The notes under the pieces are model-generated. The model had not been told where the DNA came from. It was given only the letters and a program-made list of their open reading frames with translations, and ran no database searches. The position numbers and the translations under genes were made by a program. DNA of 64,000 bases from Winogradskyella schleiferi (GTDB taxonomy: Bacteria; Bacteroidota; Bacteroidia; Flavobacteriales; Flavobacteriaceae), in NCBI RefSeq assembly GCF_013394655.1, contig NZ_CP053351.1, forward strand, positions 3,822,001 to 3,886,000, given 5' to 3'. Positions 45,526 to 54,037 of the stretch are shown here, one piece after another; within the stretch, counting starts at the first letter, position 1, and each line of letters begins with the position of its first letter.

Positions 45526-46421
45526 AAGCGATTTTATTATTCGTATTTACTTTTATAGTTTCATCATGTTGTGGAACAAATAAAGTCATTGATAATCAAC
45601 CTCAGCAAACAAAAGAAATAGTTGCTGCAACTGAATTACCAAATACGATTGAAACAGCTGTAATTCGCGAATCTCTACAATTTCCTAAAGAAGATAATTC
45701 TGTTCAGATAAGTTTAAGTGAAGACGGAACTGTGAGCGATGATGGTATTTCAATAACCACTGAGGTAATTTATACTGAAGCATTTGATCATTCTATTTTC
45801 AACGCATTACTCAAAAAGCACGTCTCTAAAAATGGAAATGTAGATTATAAAGGTTTCAAAAATGACTCTAAGACCTTACAAAATTATATAGACTTACTCA
45901 AAACATATGAACCTAAAGATGACTGGTCTAAAGAAGATAAACTAGCCTATTGGATTAACGCCTACAATGCATTAACTGTGGATTTAATTCTACGTAACTA
46001 CCCAACAAAGAGTATCAAGGACATTAAAGATCCTTGGGATCAGCGTTTATGGCAGTTTGGAAATAACTGGCAGAATCTTAATGCTATTGAACACGACATC
46101 TTAAGAAAGATGGATGAACCTCGAATCCACTTTGCTATTGTTTGTGCATCGGTTTCCTGTCCAAAATTACAGAATGAAGCTTTTACAGCTTCAAACTTAG
46201 AAGCGCAATTAACCAATGCTACTAAAGAATTTTTGGCTGATACGTCTAAAAATCAACTTTCTAAAGATAACATTAAGATTTCTAAAATTTTTAAATGGTT
46301 TAAAAAAGACTTTGAGCAAAATGGAAGTTTAATTGGTTTTTTAAATCAATACGCAACGGTTGCCATTTCAGAATCTGCTAAAAAAAGTTACACAGATTAT
46401 AATTGGGATTTAAACGATTAA
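45522..46421 (+). CDS. DUF547 lipoprotein
   Basis: A 299-residue secreted protein with a lipobox (VSSC, Cys16). Residues about 90-299 form the DUF547 domain: VDYKGFKND, AYWINAYNALT and IHFAIVCASVSCPKLQNEAF, a family whose Cys/His residues suggest a cysteine-hydrolase-like fold. Its function is not known. It starts inside the stop of the desaturase-like gene, so the two are translationally coupled. Confidence 0.85.
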   Translation: MKAILLFVFTFIVSSCCGTNKVIDNQPQQTKEIVAATELPNTIETAVIRESLQFPKEDNSVQISLSEDGTVSDDGISITTEVIYTEAFDHSIFNALLKKHVSKNGNVDYKGFKNDSKTLQNYIDLLKTYEPKDDWSKEDKLAYWINAYNALTVDLILRNYPTKSIKDIKDPWDQRLWQFGNNWQNLNAIEHDILRKMDEPRIHFAIVCASVSCPKLQNEAFTASNLEAQLTNATKEFLADTSKNQLSKDNIKISKIFKWFKKDFEQNGSLIGFLNQYATVAISESAKKSYTDYNWDLND

Positions 46422-46454
46422 AACCCTTATTTTATATTTTCCGTAAATAACTAT

Positions 46455-47261
46455 ATGATAAGCATAATTATTCCTGTTTTAAATGAAGTTGAAATTATTG
46501 GTGATTTACTCAATCACCTCAATGACAATGGAACTTCGTCGAATATTTCAGAAATTATTGTGGTTGATGGTGGCAGTACGGATGGAACCATGACTGTGGT
46601 CAAGGATTTTATCACTTCAAAAGATTCTGAACCTACCTCAGAATTGCGCTTTAGTTTAGGTTGGCAGAACGATAGAGAAGACCGTACGACTATTCTTGAT
46701 ACATCCCGACGGAAAAGTCTCAACACACGGCCTGAAGTCAGACTAATTTCATCAGATAAAGGAAGAGCAAAACAACTTAACACAGGTGCAAAACATGCCA
46801 AAGGTGAAATTTTATACTTTCTTCATGCGGACTCTTTGCCTCCTAAAGATTTTGATCAACTCCTAATTAATGAAGTCAAAAAAGGCAACAAAGCAGGTTG
46901 TTTTAGAATGCAGTTTGACAGCAACCATTGGTGGTTACGATTGGCGAGTTGGTTAACGCAGTTTTCTTGGCGCGCTTGCAGAGGTGGTGACCAAAGCCAG
47001 TTTGTTACGCGAGCACTTTTTGATGCTATTGGTGGTTATGATGAGGATTATATCATTTATGAGGACAATATGCTAATCAACGAGCTCTATGCTCGTAAAG
47101 AATTTATAGTCATCAATAAAAAACTTAAAACCTCAGCACGACTGTATCGCAAACATGGCGTTTGGAAATTGCAATATCACTTTTGGACCATTTATGTAAA
47201 AAAATGGTTTGGTGCTTCGGCTGACGACTTGTTGGCTTATTATAGTAAGTATGTTTGTTAG
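46455..47261 (+). CDS. TIGR04283-type arsenosugar biosynthesis glycosyltransferase
   Basis: A family 2 GT-A glycosyltransferase of 268 residues. The nucleotide-sugar site is IIPVLNE and VVDGGSTDGT, the metal site is LHADSLPP, and the acceptor region is GGDQSQFVTRALFDAIGGYDE. Between VKDF and VRLISSDKGRAKQ lies an insertion of about 40 residues (54-94). It is rich in Arg, Ser and Asp and unlike the rest of the protein, and I would not expect it in the family. It may be repeat-derived (46614-46737). It probably transfers the activated arsenosugar. Convergent phosphoesterase downstream. Confidence 0.85.
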   Translation: MISIIIPVLNEVEIIGDLLNHLNDNGTSSNISEIIVVDGGSTDGTMTVVKDFITSKDSEPTSELRFSLGWQNDREDRTTILDTSRRKSLNTRPEVRLISSDKGRAKQLNTGAKHAKGEILYFLHADSLPPKDFDQLLINEVKKGNKAGCFRMQFDSNHWWLRLASWLTQFSWRACRGGDQSQFVTRALFDAIGGYDEDYIIYEDNMLINELYARKEFIVINKKLKTSARLYRKHGVWKLQYHFWTIYVKKWFGASADDLLAYYSKYVC

Positions 47262-47267
47262 ATCAAT

Positions 47268-47993
47268 TTAATTCCGTCCTTTTTCTTCAGGATACAAATC
47301 TTTCAAACCATCACTCTGAAAAATTGCTTTCGTTTCAACATCTATAGCAGATAATTGTCCTGTAAATGCAGCACCTGTATCAATATTCCAAACATTAATG
47401 GCATTCATTGGTATATGTTTATTAAAATTTATCGTTGGTGTATGTCCAATATAAATTTCAGAATAATGTTTTAATCGATTGGGATAAATTACGGAGTCCT
47501 TTTTAATACGATTGTCCATTGTTAAAGCCATTTCCCATAGGGTTCTATCAAAATAAAAATTTCTAATGTCGGTCTCCTTTTCAACACCATGCATAGAAGT
47601 AAAACCTGCATGTATAAAAAGTCTATTTTCATTGTCAATATGATATAATGGCATGGCCTCAAAAAATTGAAGATGTTTTGCTTTTTCTGGTTTAGAATAA
47701 CCGTGATAACTCTCAATAGTTCCTTTTCCACCATGATTGTACCACACGTCGTTTAGTGTACCAGATGCCAACCATTCCTCACACCAAACATCATGATTTC
47801 CTTTTATAAATACGCATGAGTTTTTCTCTGAAACCTCTAACAGGTATTGAATGACTTGAGCAGACTCACTCCATCCGTCCACATAATCGCCAAGAAAAAT
47901 CAAAGTGTCATTTTTTGTTATATCTGCCTTTTCGAAAAGTTGAATTAACCCTCTCAATCCTCCATGAATATCTCCAATCACTAATGTTCGCAT
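47268..47993 (-). CDS. Metallophosphoesterase, ApaH/PrpE-like
   Basis: A 241-residue calcineurin-like phosphoesterase with the metal motifs GDIHG (7-11), GDYVDGW and GNHDVW, and a distal IGHTPT. Family members include serine/threonine phosphatases and diadenosine tetraphosphatases; the substrate cannot be chosen from sequence. It is convergent with the TIGR04283 gene, with six bases between the two. Confidence 0.88.
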   Translation of the reverse strand: MRTLVIGDIHGGLRGLIQLFEKADITKNDTLIFLGDYVDGWSESAQVIQYLLEVSEKNSCVFIKGNHDVWCEEWLASGTLNDVWYNHGGKGTIESYHGYSKPEKAKHLQFFEAMPLYHIDNENRLFIHAGFTSMHGVEKETDIRNFYFDRTLWEMALTMDNRIKKDSVIYPNRLKHYSEIYIGHTPTINFNKHIPMNAINVWNIDTGAAFTGQLSAIDVETKAIFQSDGLKDLYPEEKGRN

Positions 47994-48126
47994 CTATCTT
48001 TTGTTTATTTTTAATTAAAGTTAGCAATTATCTCTTAATTTTTCTTAAAGTTTTTGAACTTAGAACAATTCTTACTTAATAATAGTTTAAATTGAATTTC
48101 CTAATTATTCAAACTTATACGGTATC

Positions 48127-49668
48127 GTGAAGCCTATATTAATCTATTTCAAAAGTATCATCATTGCCATAATTTTATTTACCCTATCGTATTCCTATGG
48201 GCAGGAAACGTTCTCTTCACGATTATTGGATTCCAAAACCGAGGAACCTATCGCTTTTGCTACCATTCAATTTAATTACAAAACTGGTGTAATCAGTAAT
48301 GATAACGGCGAATTCAATATTACCATAAAACGTGATGTCAACGCAACCGATTCACTAATGATAAGTTGCTTGGGCTACGAAGAAAAACGAATTCCATTAA
48401 TTAACTTTGATAATTCCAACATCTATCTAAAACCTAAAACCGTAGACCTTTCGGAAGTTTTAGTCACGAATAAAAACTACACCATCGACGAGATTTTAGA
48501 TAAAATAGAGGAAGGACTTTATACTAATTACGATTTTGGTTATGCAAAACGGAAACTCTTTTTCAGGGCTTCCAAATATATTCATATGGACAAGCGCTAT
48601 GTGGATCTCGAAGAATCGACCATTCCAGAAATCAATCAGCATTTTGTAGATAGTTTAATTCAGATTATACCAGAAAGCATCGATAACCACACAGAGATTC
48701 TTGGCGAACTATATGGTGAGATTACGCGAGGTAAACCTCAAAAGATGGAAATTTTAAAAGCCAGTCGGCTTTTTGATAAATCTACAGAAGTGGATCTGAA
48801 TAATTATGCGGAACGCTTAAACGGCATTCTTAAAAAGCACATTAAACGGGATTCTTATTTTAAAATAAAATCGGGATGGTTTAGTGTAAAACAGGATATA
48901 GATACGACGTTATTTGACGAAAATCAAGAAAAAACAGTTTCCAAACCGCTACTTGCCGAACAAAACAAAAGGGATTCCATTCAAAAACTCAATTTTTTAC
49001 CTGAGAAAAAAACAATGATCCATCAATTTGAAAACAACAATTTTATTGATGACGATAACGACCTCAACTTTATCCATAAATCGAGACGTTACGAATTTGA
49101 AATTACGGATTATGCGTATATCGATGATATGTTTGTATATGTCATCACTTTTGAGCCCAAAAGACGTGAGGATTTTGCTGGCACTATGTATGTGAATACC
49201 GAAGATTTTGCCGTAGTGAGAGTGGACTATAATAATGTAGAATCCCTAAGTGATTTTTCATTACTCGGGATTTCGAGTAAAAAATACTTGAAAAAAGGGA
49301 CGATCATCTTTCGTAAAAATAACAATGAGAAGTATGTACTGAAATATAGAGATGAAACTTTAGGCGAACAATTCGGCATTAAAAGACCGCTTAAAATTGT
49401 CGAAAAAAATAAAAATGTTCGTGGCAGACGCAAACAAAATGAAATAAAAGCTGAGATTCATTTTATAGGTAGAAATATTGAAAAAACAGAACTGGTTGTT
49501 TTTGAGACAGATATTATTACAGCATCAGATTATACCAATTTTAAAGAAAAAGTATTGGTGACACCAACACATTTAAGCCAATATGATCCTGAGTTCTGGA
49601 AAGGTTATAATATCATTGAGCCCAATAAAGCACTAAAGGATTTTAAGGTGCTTGACACTGAAAACTAA
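48127..49668 (+). CDS. Secreted protein with carboxypeptidase-regulatory-like domain
   Basis: A 513-residue exported protein. A signal segment (IIIAIILFTLSYSYGQ) is followed by a beta-sandwich CarboxypepD_reg-like domain at about 28-110 (LLDSKTEEPIAFATIQF; GVISNDNGEF; CLGYEEKRIPL), as found at the front of Bacteroidota surface and TonB-dependent proteins. The remainder is rich in beta strands and charged residues and is unassigned; no barrel is evident. The start is GTG at 48127, with no better ATG. It is convergent with the GH113-like gene. Confidence 0.75.
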   Translation: MKPILIYFKSIIIAIILFTLSYSYGQETFSSRLLDSKTEEPIAFATIQFNYKTGVISNDNGEFNITIKRDVNATDSLMISCLGYEEKRIPLINFDNSNIYLKPKTVDLSEVLVTNKNYTIDEILDKIEEGLYTNYDFGYAKRKLFFRASKYIHMDKRYVDLEESTIPEINQHFVDSLIQIIPESIDNHTEILGELYGEITRGKPQKMEILKASRLFDKSTEVDLNNYAERLNGILKKHIKRDSYFKIKSGWFSVKQDIDTTLFDENQEKTVSKPLLAEQNKRDSIQKLNFLPEKKTMIHQFENNNFIDDDNDLNFIHKSRRYEFEITDYAYIDDMFVYVITFEPKRREDFAGTMYVNTEDFAVVRVDYNNVESLSDFSLLGISSKKYLKKGTIIFRKNNNEKYVLKYRDETLGEQFGIKRPLKIVEKNKNVRGRRKQNEIKAEIHFIGRNIEKTELVVFETDIITASDYTNFKEKVLVTPTHLSQYDPEFWKGYNIIEPNKALKDFKVLDTEN

Positions 49669-49670
49669 AT

Positions 49671-50678
49671 TTATTCTTGTTTATAATGTGCTTTGATTAT
49701 TTGCTCTACAGGCTTATTCTGTGGTGTAAATTGATTATTTTCCATACCTCCAACATTATGATGTTCCACAAACCATTTCCACAAGTAGCCTCCTGCAAAC
49801 CAATCTTCATTCCAAACCGCATCAAATAAAGCTTGCGTCGCATTATTTTGAGCTTCGTGATTAACAGACGTCATAGAACGGTCGTATCTCCAAGGTTCTT
49901 TTGCCGTATAATCCACACTTCTATACCCATATTCCGTAAACAATATTGGTCTGTTAAGTTTTTCGGAAAAGCCTTTTAAACCTTGTTTGTGTTTTTCCCA
50001 ACCCTTTAGGCAATCTTCAATAGTTGGTGTTTGCATATCGCTTACCGGAAAATAAGCATCGATGCCAATATAATCCAATTCTGTCCAAAAAGGCGTTCGC
50101 CAGAACTCATCCCAATTGGCCGCATAGGTCAGTTTACCTGTATAAATTAGTTTAATATCCTTAATAAGCGCCAACCAATATGCTGGTCTGTTTTTAATAA
50201 ATTCTTCAAGTTCGGTGCCAATACAAAAAACTTCTGCTCTGACCTCTTCTGCCAATGCTGCATATTCCAAGATAAAATCCGAATAAGACTTTTCAAGTCG
50301 TGTCCAATCAGCTTCAGAATCCATCTTTAAATACCCTGTAAACTCGCCGTGCCAAAGCCATAATTGAGGTTTTATCATGATGTTTATATCATGTTTTCTG
50401 AGTTCTTCAATATACTGCTTTGCACCAGCTCTAGTTTCGCCAAACCACTGTCGGTCTGAGTTATGTATTATTTCAGGACGACTTTTATCCCTAACAAAAC
50501 CGAAAGGCATTATCGCAGCCGCATTGGCATTAATGTCAACTACAGGTATGGTATGTGTCGTGTCGATGGCACTTCTAGCAGCGACGAAACTCACACCTTT
50601 GATTTTTCCAGTTTTATAAGGAGCGGCAGCACAACCTATAAAAATAAGAACTAAAAGCCCATGTAAAAAAGGTCGCAT
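49671..50678 (-). CDS. Glycoside hydrolase family 113-like lipoprotein
   Basis: A 335-residue TIM-barrel protein with a lipobox (IGCA, Cys16), so it is probably anchored to a membrane. Features agree with GH113: KPQLWLWHGE near residue 104, the acid/base Glu in IGTELEEF, YIGIDAYFP, and the nucleophile Glu in FTEYGYRS. Characterised GH113 enzymes are beta-mannanases, but several family members are uncharacterised; the substrate is not certain. Confidence 0.8.
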   Translation of the reverse strand: MRPFLHGLLVLIFIGCAAAPYKTGKIKGVSFVAARSAIDTTHTIPVVDINANAAAIMPFGFVRDKSRPEIIHNSDRQWFGETRAGAKQYIEELRKHDINIMIKPQLWLWHGEFTGYLKMDSEADWTRLEKSYSDFILEYAALAEEVRAEVFCIGTELEEFIKNRPAYWLALIKDIKLIYTGKLTYAANWDEFWRTPFWTELDYIGIDAYFPVSDMQTPTIEDCLKGWEKHKQGLKGFSEKLNRPILFTEYGYRSVDYTAKEPWRYDRSMTSVNHEAQNNATQALFDAVWNEDWFAGGYLWKWFVEHHNVGGMENNQFTPQNKPVEQIIKAHYKQE

Positions 50679-50799
50679 ACGTTGAAATTTATTCCTAAAT
50701 TTAAAGAAATTAGGTGAATCGCTTAAGGTTTTAACAAAAGCTTCGACATAAAGATCGACTAACTATTTAAAAAGATATCCGATTTCTCGGATAATAAAT

Positions 50800-52125
50800 A
50801 TGGAACACATCGTCATTATTGGCAATGGAATTTCTGGGGTTACACTAGCCAGACATATCCGAAAGCTATCCGGCCAGCCTAAGGGACAGGCAGGTAAAAA
50901 AATCACCCTTGTTTCAGCAGAAACAGATTATTTCTTCTCACGTACGGCATTAATGTACATTTATATGGGTCATATGACCTTTGAACACACCCAACCTTAC
51001 GAAAATTGGTTTTGGGAAAAGAATAGAATTGAACTAAAAAAAGGCTATGTGAAAAAGGTGGAAACCCAATCTAAAACAATTCACTTTGCCGAAGGCGACA
51101 CCTTGCAATACGATAAGTTAGTGATTGCAACAGGAAGTAAGCCCAATAAATTTGGATGGCCAGGACAAGATTTGGAAGGTGTTATGGGCATGTACCACAA
51201 ACAAGATTTAGATAATCTTGAAAAACATGCACCAAATAATAACGTCTGTAAACACGCTGTAATTGTTGGTGGTGGATTAATCGGTATTGAACTGGCTGAA
51301 ATGCTTAATTCCAGAAACATTCCTGTCACATTTTTAGTAAGGGAAGACAGTTTTTGGAATGGTATTTTGCCTGAAGGCGAAAGCCAAATGATAAACAGAC
51401 ATATTAAGGCACATCATATAGATTTGCGCCTTTCCACTAACTTAAAAGAAATAAAATCGGACGAGAACGGAAAAGTAAAATCTATAATTATTGAAGAAAC
51501 AGGCGAGGAAATATCGTGTGATGTTGTTGGACTAACAGCAGGTGTGACACCAAATATTGATTTTCTTAAAGATTCTGAAATTGAAACTGATATAGGCGTA
51601 AAAGTAAACCGTTTTTTGGAAACCAATATACCAGATGTGTATGCCATTGGTGATTGCGCCGAACAGCAAGAACCTTCTGGAAATCGCAGACCGGTTGAAG
51701 CCGTTTGGTACACAGGACGAATGATGGGCGAGGTTTTAGCGCAAACCATATGTGGCAATAGAATGCCTTACAATCCAGGGCATTGGTTCAATTCTGCAAA
51801 ATTTATGGATATCGAATATCAGACTTATGGTTGGGTATTTGGCGAAAAAGGACGACCAGATTATGAACAACATTTTCATTGGAAACACAGCGATGACACT
51901 AAATGTATTACCGTTGCGTATCATAAAGACACCAATGAATTTTTAGGAATCAATACGTTTGGGATACGACTAAAACATGAAACTTTTGACAAATGGTTGA
52001 CGGAAAAACGTGATGTGGATTATGTCATATCAAATTTAAAAGACGCCAATTTTGATCCTGAATTTTATGCAAGACATGAAGATGAGATTCTAGCTGCATA
52101 TAAGAGGCAATCACTGCTTGTTTAA
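50800..52125 (+). CDS. FAD-dependent NAD(P)H oxidoreductase
   Basis: A 441-residue pyridine nucleotide-disulfide-type oxidoreductase. The FAD motif is GNGISGVTLARHI (8-20), the NAD(P) motif is GGGLIGIELAEM, and YAIGDCAEQ is the second FAD segment. The region after the first helix has an insertion GQPKGQAG (residues 25-32) encoded by a GC-rich palindrome. No redox-active CxxC is present, so a ferredoxin- or NirB-like reductase is more likely than a disulfide reductase. The membrane iron-sulfur gene follows, so the two may form an electron-transfer pair. Confidence 0.88.
   Translation: MEHIVIIGNGISGVTLARHIRKLSGQPKGQAGKKITLVSAETDYFFSRTALMYIYMGHMTFEHTQPYENWFWEKNRIELKKGYVKKVETQSKTIHFAEGDTLQYDKLVIATGSKPNKFGWPGQDLEGVMGMYHKQDLDNLEKHAPNNNVCKHAVIVGGGLIGIELAEMLNSRNIPVTFLVREDSFWNGILPEGESQMINRHIKAHHIDLRLSTNLKEIKSDENGKVKSIIIEETGEEISCDVVGLTAGVTPNIDFLKDSEIETDIGVKVNRFLETNIPDVYAIGDCAEQQEPSGNRRPVEAVWYTGRMMGEVLAQTICGNRMPYNPGHWFNSAKFMDIEYQTYGWVFGEKGRPDYEQHFHWKHSDDTKCITVAYHKDTNEFLGINTFGIRLKHETFDKWLTEKRDVDYVISNLKDANFDPEFYARHEDEILAAYKRQSLLV
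50874..50894. repeat. In-frame GC-rich palindrome inside the oxidoreductase gene
   Basis: CCAGCCT (50874-50880) pairs with AGGCAGG (50888-50894) at six of seven positions around AAGGGAC. It encodes the loop between the first Rossmann helix and the next strand (KKITLVSAE), which in related proteins follows directly. Confidence 0.6.
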
Positions 52126-52134
52126 TAACGTAAA

Positions 52135-52212
52135 GACCTCACAAAGGTTTTGAAAACCTGTGAGGTCAGGAAAAATATAATAATAAATTTAAAGGCTACC
52201 TGCTTTCGCAGG
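52135..52212. repeat. Two palindromes between the oxidoreductase and iron-sulfur genes
   Basis: GACCTCACAAAGGTTTT and GAAAACCTGTGAGGTC (52135-52167) form a hairpin like those at 38769 and 44600. CCTGC and GCAGG around TTTC (52199-52212) form a TTCCTGC-family palindrome seven bases before the next start codon. Confidence 0.75.
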
Positions 52213-52219
52213 CCATACT

Positions 52220-53812
52220 ATGAACACACCAAAACCAAGCATGTCGCTTACAAAACCAGAGGCGTTTGATTTAACTACCAAGCAGCGTATCTATGTTGCT
52301 ATTGGAATGATTGGACTCATAATTTTAGCATTAGCGACCTTCAATGTCACGTTTCCCTATAGAACCATAGTACTATCTATCGCATTGCTATCCATTAGTA
52401 TTGGTGTTGTTTTGTTTGCAAATGATATGTATATTAAAAAACTTCCAGGCATTAAAAACGATGGTGTAATGTTTAAGTCCATATCCTCTCGAGGCCTTTG
52501 GGCTTGGGTTTCAGGACTAGCATTTACGGGATTTTATATTCTTCTTTATTTTAAGGCAACTTGGCTCGGCCTTGGAACTGATGGTGCAGAAAACACAGGT
52601 TTAGTAGCCCTTTTTGACCCATTGAGCCGACTCTTGAATGGCGGACAAGCCAGTCAGTGGTTTGTATATGGTACATTGTACACCATTGCGATTTTAGTTT
52701 TTGGGTATAAATTTTTATTGAAATACCGTCACAATAAATATGAACGCTTACGTACGTTTTCAGTAATGTTCTTTCAACTGGCATTTGCGTTTTTAATTCC
52801 TGAGTTTATGGCACGTTTGAATTCAGATTCGTTCAGTTTACCCTATTATGATTTAAAGAATATTTGGCCGCTCAATTATTATAATTTTGAACAATACCGA
52901 GTAAATTCCTTTATCGAAGCAGGCGATATTGGTTTAGCATTATTAATTTTTGGAATTCTATCCATATTTGTCATTACACCAATTCTCACATTTAAGTACG
53001 GCAAACGATGGTACTGCTCATGGGTCTGTGGCTGTGGAGGTTTGGCTGAGACCGCAGGAGATTCTTTTAGGCATTTAAGCGACAAGCGACAGTTTGCATG
53101 GAAAATAGAACGTTGGGTTGTACACAGTGTTGTGGTTTTTGTCGTGTTAATGACTACTGCAGTTGTTTATTCGTACTTAGGAGATGATTCTAGCAAATAT
53201 TGGCTGACAAAAAATACGTTTTTAATTGGTGTGGCAGCGCTTCTAACCGTAGTTTTTGCCTGGGTCATGATTTTTAAACGAGAGCAATTAGCTAAAGATG
53301 CCCAATATGGTGCCATTGGCTATTTTGTGATCATATTGGTTTTGTTGGCGATTCACTTTTTTAACGGATCCAATTTATTTTTATTTAAAGCGGAGACATT
53401 ACGTCAGAGTTATGGGTTTCTAATTGGTGCTATATTTTCTGGCGTAATTGGCACTGGATTCTATCCTATTTTTGGTAATCGTGTGTGGTGCCGTTTTGGT
53501 TGCCCTATGGCTGCTATTCTTGGTTTTCAGCAACGTTTATTTTCAAGATTCAGAATTACGACCAATGGTGGTCAATGTATCTCATGCGGTAATTGTTCTA
53601 CCTATTGTGAAATGGGAATTGATGTAAGGGCCTATGCGCAGAAAGGCGAAAATATTGTACGCTCTAGTTGTGTGGGTTGTGGCATTTGTTCTGCAGTCTG
53701 CCCGAGAGGCGTATTGAAATTGGAAAATGATAGTTTGAAAGGACGTATTAATGCGAATGAAATTCTATTAGGAAATGATGTGGATTTGATGGATTTGGTA
53801 AATGAGAAATAG
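52220..53812 (+). CDS. Membrane 4Fe-4S protein, NapH/RdxA-like
   Basis: A 530-residue integral membrane protein with about eight hydrophobic segments. It contains cysteine pairs at membrane edges (WYCSWVCGC and VWCRFGCP) and a C-terminal double 4Fe-4S ferredoxin domain (CISCGNCSTYC and CVGCGICSAVCP). Such proteins carry electrons between membrane and soluble partners. It follows the FAD oxidoreductase, which may reduce it. A long N-terminal hydrophobic part without cysteines sets it apart from standard NapH. The link with arsenic chemistry is inference. Confidence 0.85.
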   Translation: MNTPKPSMSLTKPEAFDLTTKQRIYVAIGMIGLIILALATFNVTFPYRTIVLSIALLSISIGVVLFANDMYIKKLPGIKNDGVMFKSISSRGLWAWVSGLAFTGFYILLYFKATWLGLGTDGAENTGLVALFDPLSRLLNGGQASQWFVYGTLYTIAILVFGYKFLLKYRHNKYERLRTFSVMFFQLAFAFLIPEFMARLNSDSFSLPYYDLKNIWPLNYYNFEQYRVNSFIEAGDIGLALLIFGILSIFVITPILTFKYGKRWYCSWVCGCGGLAETAGDSFRHLSDKRQFAWKIERWVVHSVVVFVVLMTTAVVYSYLGDDSSKYWLTKNTFLIGVAALLTVVFAWVMIFKREQLAKDAQYGAIGYFVIILVLLAIHFFNGSNLFLFKAETLRQSYGFLIGAIFSGVIGTGFYPIFGNRVWCRFGCPMAAILGFQQRLFSRFRITTNGGQCISCGNCSTYCEMGIDVRAYAQKGENIVRSSCVGCGICSAVCPRGVLKLENDSLKGRINANEILLGNDVDLMDLVNEK

Positions 53813-53826
53813 TTCACAGTCGCAGC

Positions 53827-53856
53827 CTGCCCGCACCGAAAAGATACGTTCGGGCG
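53827..53856. repeat. GC-rich hairpin before the hexamer tandem
   Basis: GCCCG near 53827 pairs with CGGGC near 53851, inside a short GC-rich island that contrasts with the AT-rich surroundings. It directly follows the stop of the iron-sulfur gene and could act as a terminator stem without a T run. Confidence 0.45.
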
Positions 53857-53857
53857 G

Positions 53858-53901
53858 GTCGCAGTCGCAGTCGCAGTCGCAGTCGCAGTCGCAGTCGCAG
53901 T
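53858..53901. repeat. Tandem hexamer repeat, GTCGCA x 7
   Basis: Seven perfect GTCGCA copies and two bases of an eighth follow a related CAGTCGCAGCC start at about 53817. The region lies between stop and promoter of neighbouring genes. It is not a CRISPR array because there are no spacers. The remaining bases to 54011 hold no gene. Confidence 0.95.
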
Positions 53902-54011
53902 AAAAGAATAAAAAATAAACATAGCTTGTCCCAATTCTTTCGGAAATTACACCAATTAGCACAGATAGTTACGCTCAAAAAAATAAGAGACAAATTACAC
54001 TTTCAAAGTTG

Positions 54012-54019
54012 TACTTTTG
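54012..54019 (+). promoter_or_regulatory. -7 element upstream of the glycosyltransferase genes
   Basis: TACTTTTG fits TAnnTTTG exactly. It lies 18 bases before the ATG at 54038, and overlaps an in-frame TTG at 54017, which is therefore unlikely to be a translation start. No clear -33 TTTG was found. Confidence 0.45.
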
Positions 54020-54037
54020 CAGCTTCAAATTAATTTA

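Noticed and set aside
53858..53901. CRISPR array
   Set aside because: The units are contiguous hexamers without spacers and no cas gene is present.
53632..53934. Minus-strand frames encoding Thr-Ala repeats
   Set aside because: They are translations of the GTCGCA tandem repeat overlapping the iron-sulfur gene, with no sign of a real protein.
54017..54037. TTG start upstream of the DPM1-like glycosyltransferase
   Set aside because: It overlaps the -7 element TACTTTTG; the ATG at 54038 directly precedes the conserved IIPAFNEE strand.
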